Shown: in pieces, positions 8,336 to 19,014 of the stretch
How the letters are laid out: each line of letters opens with the position of its first letter
Numbering within the stretch: position 1 is the first letter of the stretch
From: Serinibacter salmoneus
Lineage (GTDB): Bacteria > Actinomycetota > Actinomycetes > Actinomycetales > Beutenbergiaceae
Length of the DNA stretch: 64,000 nt
Direction of reading: 5' to 3'
NCBI RefSeq assembly: GCF_002563925.1
Contig: NZ_PDJD01000001.1
Location: 874,973-938,972, forward strand
The notes under the pieces: generated by a model
Told to the model about the DNA's origin: nothing
What the model saw: the letters and a program-made list of their open reading frames with translations, nothing else
Database searches by the model: none
Made by a program: the position numbers and the translations under genes

Positions 8336-10144
8336 GTGGCCGACACCTTCACCACCCGACCCGACCTGACCGGCACCTTCGGCATGGTCGCCTCCACCCA
8401 CTGGCTCGCCTCCACCAGCGGCATGGCGATCCTGGAGGAGGGCGGCAACGCCTTCGACGCCGCGATCGCCGCCGGGCTGGTGCTGCACGTCGTCGAACCG
8501 CATCTCAACGGCCTGGGCGGGGACATGCCCCTGCTGCTGCGCCAGGCGGACGCTTCCAGCGCCGTCGTGTGTGGCCAGGGGGCGGCCCCCGCCGCCGCGA
8601 CCATCGCGGCCTACCGTGACCTCGGCGTCGACCTGATCCCCGGCACCGGGCACCTCGCGGCGGTGGTCCCGGGCACGTTCGGGGCCTGGATGCACCTGCT
8701 CGCCACCCGCGGCACCCTGCCCCTGGCACGCCTGGCGCGGTTCGCGATCGGGTACGCCCGCGGCGGTCACCCGCTGCTGCCGTCGGCCGCCCGCACGATC
8801 GAGACCATGGCGCCGCTGTTCGCCGAGCACTGGCCGACCTCCGCCGCGATCTACCTCCAGGGCGGCGGCGCGCCCCGCCCCGGCACCCTGCTGCGCAACC
8901 CCGATCTGGCCGACACCCTGGAGCGGCTGGTCGCCGCGGCCGAGGCCGCCGGCAGCGACGTCGCCGCCCAGGCCGAGGCCGCCCGGGCCGCCTTCTACGA
9001 GGGCGTGGTGGCCGAGCGCATCGACGCCTTCGCGGCCCAGCAGGTGTACGACGGCGCAGGGCACTACCGCTCCTTCCTCACCGGGGCGGACCTCGCCTCC
9101 TGGCGCGCGAGCGAGGAGCCGCCGGCCGAGGGGCGGCTCGGCTCGCACACGATCCTCAAGCCCGGCCTGTGGAGCCAGGGGCCGGTGCTGCTGCAGCAGC
9201 TCGCGTTGCTGCAGCAGGCGGGAGGGGCGACGGCGCAGGCCTGGGCGGGGGAGGCCGACCCCGCCACCGTGCACCTCGCCATCGAGGCCACGAAGCTCGC
9301 CCTCGCCGACCGGGAGGCCTGGTACGGGGAGCGGTCGCCGGTGAGCGTGGCGGACCTGCTCGGCGCGGACTACCTGCGCGAGCGCGCGGCGCTCGTGGGG
9401 GAGCGGGCCGACCTCGAACTGCGTCCCGGGTCCGTGGGCGGTCACGCGCCGCGCCTGGCCGGGCACGTGCGGCGGGCCATGACCGGTGCAGGGGCCTGGC
9501 CGGGCGGGATGGCCGATTCCCGGCCCGGGGAGGGCGAGCCGACCGTGCCCACCACGCCCCGCGGGGACACCTGTCACCTCGACGTGGTGGACCGGTGGGG
9601 GAACGCGGTGGCGGCCACCCCCTCGGGTGGCTGGCTGCAGAGTTCCCCGGTGATCCCGGGGCTGGGGTTCGCGCTGCCCACGCGGGCGCAGATGTTCTGG
9701 CTGGAACCGGGCCTGCCCGCCTCGTTGGAGCCGGGTGCCCGGCCGCGGACCACGCTGAGTCCCGGTATCGCGGTGGGCGATGACGGGTCCGTGCTGGCCT
9801 TCGGCACGCCGGGCGGGGACCAGCAGGACCAGTGGACGGTGCCGTTCCTGCTGCGACACCTCGTGGGCGGGCAGGGGGCGCAGGCCGCGATCGACGCGCC
9901 CACGTGGCACAGCATGCACGTGCCGAGTTCGTTCGCCCCGCGCGCCGCGGAGCCGGGCGCGGTGCGGCTGGAGTCGCGGGTGGGGGAGGCGGTGCTGGAG
10001 GACCTGCACGGTCGCGGGCACCGGGTGCAGGCGGCCGGGGAGTGGGAACTGGGGCGCATCAGCGCCGCCGGGATCCGCGCGGACGGGGTGCGCCACGCGG
10101 CGGCGAACCCGCGCGGCATGCAGGGGTACGCCGTCGGTCGCTGA
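8336..10144 (+). CDS. Gamma-glutamyltransferase family protein
   Basis: A 602-residue Ntn-hydrolase that resembles gamma-glutamyltranspeptidase. The early GMAILEEGGNAFDAAIAA motif and the autoprocessing site around GDTCHLDVVD (nucleophile candidate T412) are typical; cleavage before T412 would give large and small subunits. There is no obvious signal peptide, so it may act inside the cell, for example on gamma-glutamyl amides or related amides such as cephalosporin-type side chains. The GTG at 8336 is preferred over an in-frame ATG at 8303 because a TACGGT -10 box ends 6 nt before it and the recognisable sequence begins after it. Substrate unknown. Confidence 0.88.
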   Translation: MADTFTTRPDLTGTFGMVASTHWLASTSGMAILEEGGNAFDAAIAAGLVLHVVEPHLNGLGGDMPLLLRQADASSAVVCGQGAAPAAATIAAYRDLGVDLIPGTGHLAAVVPGTFGAWMHLLATRGTLPLARLARFAIGYARGGHPLLPSAARTIETMAPLFAEHWPTSAAIYLQGGGAPRPGTLLRNPDLADTLERLVAAAEAAGSDVAAQAEAARAAFYEGVVAERIDAFAAQQVYDGAGHYRSFLTGADLASWRASEEPPAEGRLGSHTILKPGLWSQGPVLLQQLALLQQAGGATAQAWAGEADPATVHLAIEATKLALADREAWYGERSPVSVADLLGADYLRERAALVGERADLELRPGSVGGHAPRLAGHVRRAMTGAGAWPGGMADSRPGEGEPTVPTTPRGDTCHLDVVDRWGNAVAATPSGGWLQSSPVIPGLGFALPTRAQMFWLEPGLPASLEPGARPRTTLSPGIAVGDDGSVLAFGTPGGDQQDQWTVPFLLRHLVGGQGAQAAIDAPTWHSMHVPSSFAPRAAEPGAVRLESRVGEAVLEDLHGRGHRVQAAGEWELGRISAAGIRADGVRHAAANPRGMQGYAVGR

Positions 10145-10148
10145 ACCG

Positions 10149-10194
10149 CACCGCCTGCGCGGCTCGCGCGGGCCCCACCGCCTGCGCGGCTCGC
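10149..10194 (+). repeat. Short direct repeat, two copies
   Basis: CACCGCCTGCGCGGCTCGC occurs at 10149-10167 and again at 10176-10194, just after the gamma-glutamyltransferase stop. Each copy contains a CCGC...GCGG inverted motif. The rest of the 225-bp gap up to ppdK shows no gene. Confidence 0.7.
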
Positions 10195-10369
10195 CCCCGC
10201 CGCGGCCAGGAGGGGAGCGCAACGGGCCGCGAACTCTCCGTATCTGTCCGGTTGGCTTTAGTTCAGCCTGTTTGTGACTGAAGTCTCACGCATTCGGCGT
10301 CGAACCGTGGCAGTCTTGGCCCAAGCGGCGGCCATGGTGTGCCGCCGACGTCTCCTGGAGGTGTGCAGC

Positions 10370-13090
10370 GTGGCCAACTTCGTCCAAGACTTCGCCCACG
10401 GATCGATGGAGCAGAAGGACCTGCTCGGCGGCAAGGGCGCCAACCTGGCAGAGATGACCCGGCTCGGGCTCCCGGTCCCGCCCGGTTTCACCATCACGAC
10501 CGAGGCCTGCCGCAGCTATCTGCGCACGGGGGCCGTCCCCACCGACCTGCGCGTGGAGGTGACCCGCGCGCTGCGTCACCTGGAGGACACGATGGGTCGC
10601 CGGCTCGGCGACTTCCACGAGCCCCTGCTCGTCTCCGTGCGCTCGGGCGCGAAGTACTCGATGCCCGGGATGATGGAGACCGTCCTGAACATCGGCCTCA
10701 ACGACGCCTCCGTGCAGGGCCTCGCGGAGCTCTCCGGCGATGAGCGCTTCGCCTGGGACTCCTACCGGCGCCTCGTGCAGATGTTCGGCCGCACGGTGCT
10801 CGGCATCGAGGGATCGGTGTTCGCCGATGCCCTGGAGGCCGCCAAGGTCGCCCGCGGTGTGACCGCCGACACCGACCTGACCGCGCAGGATCTGCGCGAG
10901 CTGACCGAGGAGTACAAGGAGGTGGTGCGCCGCGAGTCCGGACGGGACTTCCCGCAGCACCCCCGCGAACAACTCGACCTGGCGATCGTGGCCGTGCTGG
11001 ACTCCTGGAACACCGAGCGCGCCCGCCTCTACCGCCGCCGCGAGCGCATCCCGGACGACATCGGCACCGCCGTCAACGTGGTCACGATGGTGTTCGGCAA
11101 CCTGGGCAGCAACTCCGGCACCGGCGTCGCGTTCACCCGCGACCCCGCCACGGGGCAGGGCGGGGACTACGGCGACTACCTGCCCAACGCTCAGGGTGAG
11201 GACGTGGTGGCGGGGATCCGCAACACCCTGCCCCTCTCGGCGCTGGAGGAGATCGACCACGAGGTCTACACCGAACTGCGCACCGTGATGCGGCGGCTGG
11301 AGACCCATTACCGCGACCTGTGCGACATCGAGTTCACGGTCGAGCAGGGCAAGCTGTGGATGCTGCAGACCCGCGTGGGCAAGCGCACCGCGCCTGCGGC
11401 GTTCCGCATCGCCGCGGAACTGGAGAGCGAGCGGGTCATCACCATGGACGAGGCCCTGACCCGCGTGACGGGGGAGCAACTGAGCCAGTTGATGTTCCCG
11501 CAGTTCGACCGGGAGGCCGAGCGCACCCTGCTGACCACCGCCATGGCCGCCTCGCCCGGGGCCGCCGTGGGTCGCGTGGTGTTCGACCCGCGCACCGCCC
11601 ACGAGTGGGCCGAGCGGGGGGAGCGGGTGATCCTGGTGCGCAAGGAGACCAACCCGGACGATCTCGAGGGCATGATCGCCGCCGCCGGGGTGCTGACCAG
11701 CCGTGGCGGGAAGACCTCCCACGCGGCCGTCGTCGCCCGCGGGATGGGCCGCACCTGCGTGGTGGGCGCCGAGGACGTGCTGGTGCACCCTGAGGACTCC
11801 ACGTTCACGGTGGCCGGCCACACCGTGGCGCAGGGCGACGTCATCGCCCTGGACGGGTCCACCGGCGAGGTCTTCCTCGGCGAGGTGCCCGTGGTGCCCT
11901 CCCCGGTCACCACCTACCTGACCGCCGGACTGGAGGAGGCCGTCGCCCAGGCGGGTGAGGACACCGAGACCGTGCAACTCATCAACGCCGTGGACCGGAT
12001 CCTGCGGCACGCCGACGCCGCCCGGCGCCTGGGCGTGCGCGCCAATGCCGACACCGGCGAGGACGCCCGCCGTGCCCGCGAGTTGGGCGCGGAGGGGATC
12101 GGCCTGGCCCGCACCGAGCACATGTTCCTCGGGGAGCGTCGCCAATTGGTGGAGCGTGTGATCCTCGCCGCGGACGACGCCGAACGGGACGCGGCGCTCG
12201 CTGACCTGCTGCCGCTGCAGCGTGCCGATGTGACCGACCTGTTGGAGGCGATGGACGGGCTGCCCACGGTGATCCGCCTCATCGACCCCCCGCTGCACGA
12301 GTTCCTCCCGGACCTGACCGACCTGGCGGTGCGCGTGGCGCTGCACAAGGAGCGCGGGGCGAGCGGGCCCGAGGTGGAGCGCGACGAGGTGCTGCTCGCC
12401 GCCGTCGAGCGGATGCATGAGGCCAATCCGATGCTCGGGCTGCGCGGGGTGCGGCTCGGCCTGGTCATCCCCGGACTGTTCGCCCTGCAGATCCGCGCGA
12501 TCTGCGAGGCCTACGCCGACCGGCGAGCCGCCGGCGGGGATCCGCAGGCGTACATCATGGTGCCGCTGGTGGGCTCCGCGATGGAGCTGCATCTGGTGCG
12601 GGATGACGCGATGCGCATCATGGCCGAGGTCAGCGCCGAGCGCGGGATCGCGATCGACCTGCCGGTCGGCGCGATGATCGAGTTGCCGCGCGCTGCACTG
12701 ACCGCGGACCGGATCGCGGGTGCCGCGGACTTCTTCTCCTTCGGCACCAACGACCTCACCCAGACCACCTGGGGGTTCTCCCGGGACGACGTGGAGGGGG
12801 CGTTCTTCGCGCAGTACACAGTCAATGGTGTGCTCACCGTCTCGCCGTTCGAGAGCATCGACCAGCGCGGCGTGGGCCGGCTGGTGGAGATCGCCACCGA
12901 GCAGGCGCGTGCCGCCAAGCCGGGGATGTCCCTGGGTGTGTGCGGAGAGCACGGGGGCGACCCGGAGTCGATCCGGTTCTTCCAGGACGTGGGCCTCGAC
13001 TACGTCTCCTGCTCTCCGTTCCGGGTGCCCGTGGCGCGCTTGGAGGCCGGGCGCGCGGCAGTCGGGGACCTCGCGAGCGACTCCCGCTAG
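10370..13090 (+). CDS. ppdK: Pyruvate, phosphate dikinase
   Basis: A 906-residue enzyme that interconverts pyruvate + ATP + phosphate with phosphoenolpyruvate + AMP + pyrophosphate in the cytoplasm. The N-terminal ATP-grasp domain (from [14 protein letters not shown]), the swivelling phosphohistidine domain ([18 protein letters not shown]451) and the C-terminal PEP/pyruvate TIM barrel with the catalytic cysteine in VCGEHGG (C858) are all intact. Length matches the family. The GTG at 10370 has a GGAGG site (10357-10361) at good spacing; an in-frame start at 10274 lacks support. A long hairpin terminator follows. It gives the cell a reversible PEP-pyruvate route for gluconeogenesis or pyrophosphate use. 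Confidence 0.96.
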   Translation: MANFVQDFAHGSMEQKDLLGGKGANLAEMTRLGLPVPPGFTITTEACRSYLRTGAVPTDLRVEVTRALRHLEDTMGRRLGDFHEPLLVSVRSGAKYSMPGMMETVLNIGLNDASVQGLAELSGDERFAWDSYRRLVQMFGRTVLGIEGSVFADALEAAKVARGVTADTDLTAQDLRELTEEYKEVVRRESGRDFPQHPREQLDLAIVAVLDSWNTERARLYRRRERIPDDIGTAVNVVTMVFGNLGSNSGTGVAFTRDPATGQGGDYGDYLPNAQGEDVVAGIRNTLPLSALEEIDHEVYTELRTVMRRLETHYRDLCDIEFTVEQGKLWMLQTRVGKRTAPAAFRIAAELESERVITMDEALTRVTGEQLSQLMFPQFDREAERTLLTTAMAASPGAAVGRVVFDPRTAHEWAERGERVILVRKETNPDDLEGMIAAAGVLTSRGGKTSHAAVVARGMGRTCVVGAEDVLVHPEDSTFTVAGHTVAQGDVIALDGSTGEVFLGEVPVVPSPVTTYLTAGLEEAVAQAGEDTETVQLINAVDRILRHADAARRLGVRANADTGEDARRARELGAEGIGLARTEHMFLGERRQLVERVILAADDAERDAALADLLPLQRADVTDLLEAMDGLPTVIRLIDPPLHEFLPDLTDLAVRVALHKERGASGPEVERDEVLLAAVERMHEANPMLGLRGVRLGLVIPGLFALQIRAICEAYADRRAAGGDPQAYIMVPLVGSAMELHLVRDDAMRIMAEVSAERGIAIDLPVGAMIELPRAALTADRIAGAADFFSFGTNDLTQTTWGFSRDDVEGAFFAQYTVNGVLTVSPFESIDQRGVGRLVEIATEQARAAKPGMSLGVCGEHGGDPESIRFFQDVGLDYVSCSPFRVPVARLEAGRAAVGDLASDSR

Positions 13091-13130
13091 GAGTCCGGGG
13101 CGGTCGGTCTCGCGCGTTTCCCAGCGAAGT

Positions 13131-13168
13131 CCCAGGTCCCGCAGCGGCGTGCCGTTGTGGGATCTGGG
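13131..13168 (+). terminator. Hairpin terminator of ppdK
   Basis: An 18-bp stem (CCCAGGTCCCGCA with TGTGGGATCTGGG, extended inward by GCGGC/GCCGT; a few G-U pairs) with a very short loop, 40 nt after the ppdK stop. A TATGGT -10-like box for ftsE lies just after it (13181-13186). Confidence 0.75.
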
Positions 13169-13247
13169 GCGCCGTCTGCCTATGGTGACGGTGGACCAGC
13201 AGCGTTTCCTGTCCCCGACACTGGTCCGTGATGAGCGAAGTGCAGAC

Positions 13248-14039
13248 GTGATCAGGTTCGACAAGGTCTCCAAGGTGTACAAGCGCGGCGCGCGGCCTGC
13301 GCTCGATGGCGTGTCCCTTGATGTGGCGCGCGGCGAGTTCGTGTTCCTCGTAGGAGCCTCCGGCTCCGGGAAGTCCACGTTCCTGCGCCTCGTGCTGCGT
13401 GAGGAACAGGCCACGTCCGGTCGGGTGTGGGTGGCAGGGCGGGAGATCACCTCCCTGTCCCAGTGGAAGGTGCCGCGGCTGCGCCGTGACCTCGGCGTGG
13501 TGTTCCAGGACTTCCGCCTGCTGCCCAACAAGACGGTCTTCCAGAACGTCGCGTTCGCCCAGCAGGTCACCGGCAAGCGCCGCCACGTCATCGCCAGCGA
13601 CGTCCCCGAGACCCTCGAACTGGTCAAGCTCACCGGCAAGGAGAAGCGGCTACCGCACGAACTGTCCGGTGGTGAGCAGCAGCGCGTGGCGATCGCCCGC
13701 GCCATCGTGAACCGGCCGAGCATCCTGCTCGCGGACGAACCGACCGGGAACCTGGATCCGGACACCTCCGCCGGGATCGTGCAACTCCTGGAGCGGATCA
13801 ACAGCACCGGGACCACCGTGGTGATGGCCACGCACGACGAGGTCATCGTGAACCAGATGCGCAAGCGCGTGGTGCAGCTGCTGGACGGCCACGTGGTGCG
13901 CGATGAGGCCGAGGGGAACTACGCCGACCTGGCGCCGGTGGTCATCTCCGAGGACCCGACCAAGGTGGCCCGCAGCGGTGCACGCGGCACCACAGGTTCC
14001 CCGATTCCCGGCGAGCAGGCCCGGGAGGCCGACGCATGA
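13248..14039 (+). CDS. ftsE: Cell division ATP-binding protein FtsE
   Basis: The 263-residue ATPase of the FtsEX complex, which uses ATP cycles at the division septum to switch on a peptidoglycan hydrolase. Walker A GASGSGKS (36-43), signature LSGGEQQ (139-145), Walker B ILLADE (159-164) and the EPTGNLD stretch are present. About 40 extra C-terminal residues are rich in A, G and P, common in actinobacteria. The GTG start at 13248 gives the family N-terminus [11 protein letters not shown]. The stop overlaps ftsX by ATGA. The ORF extends upstream without support. Confidence 0.95.
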   Translation: MIRFDKVSKVYKRGARPALDGVSLDVARGEFVFLVGASGSGKSTFLRLVLREEQATSGRVWVAGREITSLSQWKVPRLRRDLGVVFQDFRLLPNKTVFQNVAFAQQVTGKRRHVIASDVPETLELVKLTGKEKRLPHELSGGEQQRVAIARAIVNRPSILLADEPTGNLDPDTSAGIVQLLERINSTGTTVVMATHDEVIVNQMRKRVVQLLDGHVVRDEAEGNYADLAPVVISEDPTKVARSGARGTTGSPIPGEQAREADA

Positions 14040-14959
14040 GCCGCCTCTCCTTCGTCCTGTCCGAGCTCGGGCGGGGCCTACGCCGCAACGCCACGATGGC
14101 CATCTCCATCGTGCTGGTCACCTTCGTCTCCCTCACGTTCGTCGGCGCGGCCGTGCTGCTGCAGATGCAGATCGGCAAGATGCAGGACGAGTGGTACGAC
14201 CGCGTGGAGGTCTCCGTCTTCATGTGCCCGCCGGGGGAGACCACGGTGGCCACCTGCTCCCAGGGCGAAGCCACGCAGGAGCAGATCGACGCCATCGGCG
14301 AGGTGCTGAACTCGCCCGCGCTGGAGCCGTACGTGGAGGAGGTCTTCTTCGAGTCCAAGCAGGACGCGTACGACGCGATGGCCGACCAGGTGGGAGACGA
14401 GGACTGGTTCCAACTCCTGAACGTCGAGCAGATGCAGGTCTCCTACCGCGTCAGCCTCGTGGACCCCACCCAGATCACCATCGTGATGGATGAGGTCTCC
14501 GGGCGCCAGGGCGTGGATCAGGTGCTGGATCAGCGCGCCATCTTCGAGCCGATCTTCCTGGTGATGAACCGGGCCACGCTCATCGCCGCCGGCATCGCCG
14601 GGGTGATGACGGTGACGGCGGTGCTGCTGATCACCACGACGATTCGGTTGTCCGCGATGAGCAGGCGGCGTGAGACCGAGATCATGCGCTTCGTGGGTGC
14701 CTCCCGCTTCTTCATCCAACTACCGTTCATGCTGGAGGGCGCGCTCGCTGCGCTGCTCGGTGCCGCGCTCGCCGTCGCGACCCTCTGGCTGGGAGTGCAC
14801 TACGGGGTCGAGGGCTGGCTCGCCGACTCGATCGCGTTCGTGCGCGACTACATCACCACGGCGGACGTCTGGCTGATCGCACCGATCCTGGCGGGCGCCG
14901 GTATCCTCATCGCCGCCATCAGTTCGGTGGTCTCCCTCTCCCGGTACACGAAGGTCTAG
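14036..14959 (+). CDS. ftsX: Cell division protein FtsX
   Basis: The 307-residue membrane partner of FtsE. It has one N-terminal membrane segment (about 23-43), a large extracellular loop (about 44-170) with two cysteines in the MCPPGE..ATC stretch that probably form a disulfide, and three C-terminal segments (about 180-205, 230-255 and 275-298). The extracellular loop recruits and activates a cell-wall hydrolase; here the M23 peptidase encoded four bases downstream is the obvious candidate. Translationally coupled to ftsE by ATGA. Confidence 0.95.
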   Translation: MSRLSFVLSELGRGLRRNATMAISIVLVTFVSLTFVGAAVLLQMQIGKMQDEWYDRVEVSVFMCPPGETTVATCSQGEATQEQIDAIGEVLNSPALEPYVEEVFFESKQDAYDAMADQVGDEDWFQLLNVEQMQVSYRVSLVDPTQITIVMDEVSGRQGVDQVLDQRAIFEPIFLVMNRATLIAAGIAGVMTVTAVLLITTTIRLSAMSRRRETEIMRFVGASRFFIQLPFMLEGALAALLGAALAVATLWLGVHYGVEGWLADSIAFVRDYITTADVWLIAPILAGAGILIAAISSVVSLSRYTKV

Positions 14960-14963
14960 GTTC

Positions 14964-16478
14964 ATGATCGACCGCACCCACGCCGTCGCCCCTGCCGGCC
15001 GTTCGCGCCGCTCAACGGGGGGCCTGCGCTCGCGCGCGGCCGCGGCACTCCTCACGCTCGCCGTCGCCCTGGGCGCAGGGGGCGCCGCAGCACAGGCCGA
15101 CTCCCTCGATGACCTGCGCGCACAGCAGGAGGAGAACGCCCGCGAACAGGAGCAGCTCTCCTCCGAGCTCGAGGGCACCAACGCCGAGCTGCAGGAGGTC
15201 TACCTGGAGCTGCGGCGCCTGGAGAACGAGATCCCGGTCGCGGAGGCCGAGCTCTCCGCCGCGGAGAACGAGGTGGCCGAGGCAGAACGGCAGCGCGACT
15301 CCCTCGTGGACCGACTGGCCGTCGCGGAGTCGGATGCGGCGACCTTGCAGGCCGAGCTCACCTCCTCGACCGAGGAGATCGCCGCCACCGAGGACGGCAT
15401 CGGACAACTCGCCCGCTCCACCTACCGCGGCAGTGACGGCCTGGCCGCCATCTCCGTGGTGCTCGGTGCCTCCAGCGCGCAGGAGTACGCCACGCGCACC
15501 TCCGCGGTCGCCTCCGCGCTGCGCGCCGAGGGCGGTGTGCTCGCCGATCTCGAGGCCCAGGCCGCCACCCAGCGCAATGCCCAGGTGCGGCTGGACGCGG
15601 TCCAGGTGCGCATCGAGGAACTGCGCGTGGAGGCCGAGGCGGCGCTCGCCGCGGCCGAGGAGGCGCGCGCCGTGGCGCAGCAGCGCCGCGACGAGTTGAC
15701 CGCCCTCGAGGCGGACTACTCCGCCACCGCCGTGGAACTGGAGAGTTTCCGCGAGCAGATCGAGGCCCAGCAGGAGCGGATCGAGGACGATCAGGCCAGC
15801 ATCCGCTCGGAGATCCAACGGATCGAGCGCGAACGGGAGGAAGCCGCCCGCCTCGCTGCGGAGGAGGCCGCCCGCCGTGCCGCCGAGGAGGCCGCCCGTC
15901 AGGCTCAGGAGGAGGCCCAGAGCAACTCGTCGGGCTCCTCAGGCTCCTCGGGATCCAGCGGGTCCTCGGGGTCCAGCGGCTCCTCGGGGTCCAGCGGCTC
16001 CTCGGGGTCCAGCGGCTCCGGGTCGGGGTCGAGCGGTGGTTCCTCCAGCAGCCTCAGCCTGATCCCGCCGGTCTCCGCCCCGTTCTATGTGACCTCGCCC
16101 TTCGGCATGCGCGTCTACCCGATCACCGGGGGTCGCTACATGCACAACGGCACCGACATCCGCTCGGCATGTGGGAACTCCCAGGTGGCGGCCGCGGGCG
16201 GCGTGGTCGCCTCGGTGCGCTACGCGGCGGGCAACGGCACACACGGCAACCAGATCTACATCGATCATGGGCTGGTGAACGGTGTCTCGACGATCACGGT
16301 CTACAACCACCTCTCGGCGTTCAACGTCACCCAGGGTCAGTCCGTCTCCCAGGGGCAGGTCATCGGGTACACGGGGATGACCGGCGCGGTCACCGGCTGC
16401 CACGTGCACGTGGAGGTCTGGCGCAACGGCTCCCCGATCGACCCCGAGTCGCTGCCCGGGTGGACCCGCACGAACTGA
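14964..16478 (+). CDS. Secreted coiled-coil M23 (LytM) peptidase, EnvC/NlpD-like
   Basis: A 504-residue exported protein: basic N-terminus and signal peptide (about 15-48, ending AAAQADS), a very long Glu/Ala/Arg-rich coiled coil (about 50-310), a Ser-Gly linker (about 320-360), and a C-terminal M23 domain. The zinc ligands are present, H394 and D398 in HNGTD and H480/H482 in HVH, so unlike E. coli EnvC this domain should be catalytically active. The coiled coil is the part expected to bind the FtsX loop, and the gene sits directly after ftsEX. It likely cuts peptidoglycan cross-bridges at the septum. The linker is encoded by an 18-bp tandem repeat. Confidence 0.9.
   Translation: MIDRTHAVAPAGRSRRSTGGLRSRAAAALLTLAVALGAGGAAAQADSLDDLRAQQEENAREQEQLSSELEGTNAELQEVYLELRRLENEIPVAEAELSAAENEVAEAERQRDSLVDRLAVAESDAATLQAELTSSTEEIAATEDGIGQLARSTYRGSDGLAAISVVLGASSAQEYATRTSAVASALRAEGGVLADLEAQAATQRNAQVRLDAVQVRIEELRVEAEAALAAAEEARAVAQQRRDELTALEADYSATAVELESFREQIEAQQERIEDDQASIRSEIQRIEREREEAARLAAEEAARRAAEEAARQAQEEAQSNSSGSSGSSGSSGSSGSSGSSGSSGSSGSSGSGSGSSGGSSSSLSLIPPVSAPFYVTSPFGMRVYPITGGRYMHNGTDIRSACGNSQVAAAGGVVASVRYAAGNGTHGNQIYIDHGLVNGVSTITVYNHLSAFNVTQGQSVSQGQVIGYTGMTGAVTGCHVHVEVWRNGSPIDPESLPGWTRTN
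15942..16013 (+). repeat. 18-bp tandem repeat encoding the Ser-Gly linker
   Basis: Four near-identical copies of GGCTCCTCGGGGTCCAGC (15942, 15960, 15978, 15996), with degenerate flanking copies, encode repeated GSSGSS. Copy number changes keep the reading frame and only alter linker length. Confidence 0.85.
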
Positions 16479-16556
16479 CCGCACGCAGCAGGCCACGGCG
16501 CGGGTGACGGGTAATTCCCATGCCCGGTGTCGTAGGGCGCCGTTACCCTGGTGAGC

Positions 16557-17072
16557 ATGTCCCGCATGAAGAACGCCGAGCGCGCCGCGAAGGCCGCGGC
16601 CGCCAAGAGCGACCGGCCCGCCAAGGTCGTCATCGCCCGCAACAAGCGGGCGCGGCACGATTACCACATCGATGCCACCTACGAGGCCGGGATCGTGCTC
16701 ACGGGGACCGAGGTGAAGTCCCTGCGGGCCGGTCGTGCCTCCCTGGTCGACGGCTACGTCTACATCGACGGTGGGGAGGCGTGGCTGGACGCCGCGCACA
16801 TCGCCGAGTACGCGCAGGGCACCTGGACGAACCACGCCCCGCGGCGCAAGCGCAAGTTGCTGCTGCACAAGGCGGAGATCCTCAAACTCGCCGGGAAGAC
16901 CCGCGAGAAGGGGTTCACGATCGTGCCGCTGGAGATGTACTTCCTGGGTAGCAACGTGAAGGTGGAGATCGCGCTTGCCCGAGGCAAGAAGGAGTGGGAC
17001 AAGCGCCAGACGCTGCGTGAGCAGCAGGACCTGCGCGAGGCGCACCGGTCCATGAGCCTGCGGCAGATCTGA
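16557..17072 (+). CDS. smpB: SsrA-binding protein SmpB
   Basis: SmpB (171 residues) binds tmRNA and brings it to stalled ribosomes for trans-translation. The family core is clear: [29 protein letters not shown], the [12 protein letters not shown] block, and the Lys/Arg-rich C-terminal tail ([11 protein letters not shown]) that inserts in the mRNA channel. The N-terminal 20 residues are an Ala/Lys-rich extension. A TACCCT -10 box (16544-16549) lies 7 nt before the ATG at 16557, implying a leaderless mRNA; a GTG at 16551 would add two residues. Its RNA partner is encoded 2.4 kb downstream. Confidence 0.96.
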   Translation: MSRMKNAERAAKAAAAKSDRPAKVVIARNKRARHDYHIDATYEAGIVLTGTEVKSLRAGRASLVDGYVYIDGGEAWLDAAHIAEYAQGTWTNHAPRRKRKLLLHKAEILKLAGKTREKGFTIVPLEMYFLGSNVKVEIALARGKKEWDKRQTLREQQDLREAHRSMSLRQI

Positions 17073-17083
17073 TCGGCATCGCT

Positions 17084-18952
17084 GTGGCGCCGGAGTTCGC
17101 CGCGCGCCGGTGGGGCGGTCGGCCCGCGGTGACGCTGGTGGGGTACCTGGGTCTCCTCCTTGCTGCGCTGATGACGGTCTCGGTCGTCTCGGCGGTGCCG
17201 GCGTCGGCCGACGCGCCGGAGGAGTGGCGGGTCACCCGGTACGCCCTGCAGGCGCAATTGCTGCCCGACGGCGCAGCCCAGGTCTCCCTGGACCTGACGT
17301 TCGACTTCGGTGACGAGTCGGGCCACGGCCCTTACCTCACGCTCCCGGAACTGCAGGAGATCGCCGGCGACGACGACCACTACCGGGTGCTGCCGATCTC
17401 CGGGGTCTCCGCCAGCAGCCCCACGGCGCCCGCCGACCTGCAGGTCACCCACGAGGACGGCTGGGCCGAACTGCGCATCGGTGATCCCGAGGTCGAGATC
17501 ACGGGCGAGCACCGCTACGTCATCGAGTACACGATCGGCGGCCTGATCGAGCCGGACCAAGCGGCGGGGGAGGCCGGGCCGGATAGCGGGCCGGACGCCC
17601 TGTACTGGAACGTTGTCGGCGACGGGTGGGAGGTGCCACTGACGGATGTCTCCGTGGGCGTGTCCGCACCCGCCGAGCCCGAGGCCATGGCCTGCTACCA
17701 CGGGGGCGTGGGATCGGACACGGGGTGCCCGATCGCGGCCGACGCCACGGCTGGCGGGAGCGTCGTGGGCGCCTCGGTGGACTCGCTCGACGCGGGGGAG
17801 GGCATGACCATCGCGGTGGACTACCCCGCCGGTTCCTTCCCCGAGGCCGCGATCGAGTTGGCCCCGCGCACGAGCCTGGGCAATACCTTCTCCACGGACG
17901 CGGCGCCGCTGGGCGCCGCCGGTCTGGTGGGACTCGGCGGCGTGGCGGGCGTGGTGGCGTTGGCCCGGACCCGTGGTCGCGATGCCCGTCCGCACGGCGG
18001 CCGTGGGATCCAGCCGCCGCGCACCGATCCGCCCGAAGGCGCCGGGCCGGGGGAGGTCGGCGTGCTCATCGACCACCGCGCGCAGCGGTCGGACGGTGTG
18101 GCGGTGCTGGTCGACCTCGCGGTGCGCAACTGGATCCGCCTCGAGGCGGCACCCGCGCTCGAGGAGGACGGCGCGGTGACGACCGACGCCACCGGCGGGG
18201 AGGACCTCGTGGTGGTGAGGGTCCCGGCCGACCAACGCAGCCGGGCCGAACGCCTGCGGCCCTACGAGGAGGCATTCCTCGAGCGGCTGGTGGCCGGGGG
18301 CGATCGGGTGCAGCTCGGCGCGGACCCCTCGGCCGCCACGGTCGCCTTCCACGAACTCGGTCAGGCGCTCGAGGGCGCGGTGCTGGAGCGCGGGTGGTAC
18401 GCCGTCGCCCCCTCGCGGGCACGCGGCCGGTGGCTGTTGGCGGGCGGCCTGCTCGTCCTGGTGGGTCTCGCAGCCACGGTCGCGCTCGCCTTCACCCTCG
18501 GATGGGGTCTGCTCGGCCTCGCGGTGATCGCCGTGGGGATCGCCGCCATGGCCTGCGCCGGCCTGGCGCCCGCCCGCACCGCCTCCGGCACCACGGCACT
18601 GCGCCACGCGCAGGGATTCGCGTCCTACCTGGAGAACCTCGCGCGCGACCGCGCCCGGTGGGACAGCGCGGAGGAGGTCTTCTCCCGCTACCTGCCCTAC
18701 GCCGTCGCCCTGAACATCGAGACCACGTGGGTCCACGCGTTCCGGCCCGGGGCGGACAGTCCCGCGCGTGAGGACATCACCCCCGGCTGGTACAGCGGCG
18801 GCGCGATGTCGGTGCCGTTCTGGGTCGCCTTCGACGAGGGCGGCGTTTCCGACCACGTCACCAACGTGTCCACGCCGGTCAGCAGCGGCAGCGGGACCTC
18901 CGGCGGCAGCGTGGGGGGCGGCGCGAGCGGGGGTGGTGGCGGGGGGTGGTGA
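17084..18952 (+). CDS. DUF2207-family membrane protein
   Basis: A 622-residue exported membrane protein. It has a signal peptide (about 17-43, ending ASADA), an extracellular beta-rich domain (about 45-270) typical of DUF2207, one membrane segment near residues 285-305, a cytoplasmic domain, a hydrophobic hairpin at about 448-490, and a C-terminus of Gly/Ser repeats ending GGGGGGW, a hallmark of this family. Function is unknown; members occur widely in Gram-positive bacteria. It starts with GTG 12 bp after smpB and may be co-transcribed with it. Confidence 0.85.
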   Translation: MAPEFAARRWGGRPAVTLVGYLGLLLAALMTVSVVSAVPASADAPEEWRVTRYALQAQLLPDGAAQVSLDLTFDFGDESGHGPYLTLPELQEIAGDDDHYRVLPISGVSASSPTAPADLQVTHEDGWAELRIGDPEVEITGEHRYVIEYTIGGLIEPDQAAGEAGPDSGPDALYWNVVGDGWEVPLTDVSVGVSAPAEPEAMACYHGGVGSDTGCPIAADATAGGSVVGASVDSLDAGEGMTIAVDYPAGSFPEAAIELAPRTSLGNTFSTDAAPLGAAGLVGLGGVAGVVALARTRGRDARPHGGRGIQPPRTDPPEGAGPGEVGVLIDHRAQRSDGVAVLVDLAVRNWIRLEAAPALEEDGAVTTDATGGEDLVVVRVPADQRSRAERLRPYEEAFLERLVAGGDRVQLGADPSAATVAFHELGQALEGAVLERGWYAVAPSRARGRWLLAGGLLVLVGLAATVALAFTLGWGLLGLAVIAVGIAAMACAGLAPARTASGTTALRHAQGFASYLENLARDRARWDSAEEVFSRYLPYAVALNIETTWVHAFRPGADSPAREDITPGWYSGGAMSVPFWVAFDEGGVSDHVTNVSTPVSSGSGTSGGSVGGGASGGGGGGW

Positions 18953-19014
18953 CCTCGCCGCGAGCACGCGTAGGGTGGTGAGCGTTCCCGACGTCGACCT
19001 GTGGAGGCACCACC

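Noticed and set aside
10286-13864. 1192-codon open frame on the minus strand across ppdK and ftsE
   Set aside because: A shadow of high-GC third positions: it is antisense to two well-conserved genes, is rich in His, Gly, Arg and Gln, and has no family signature.
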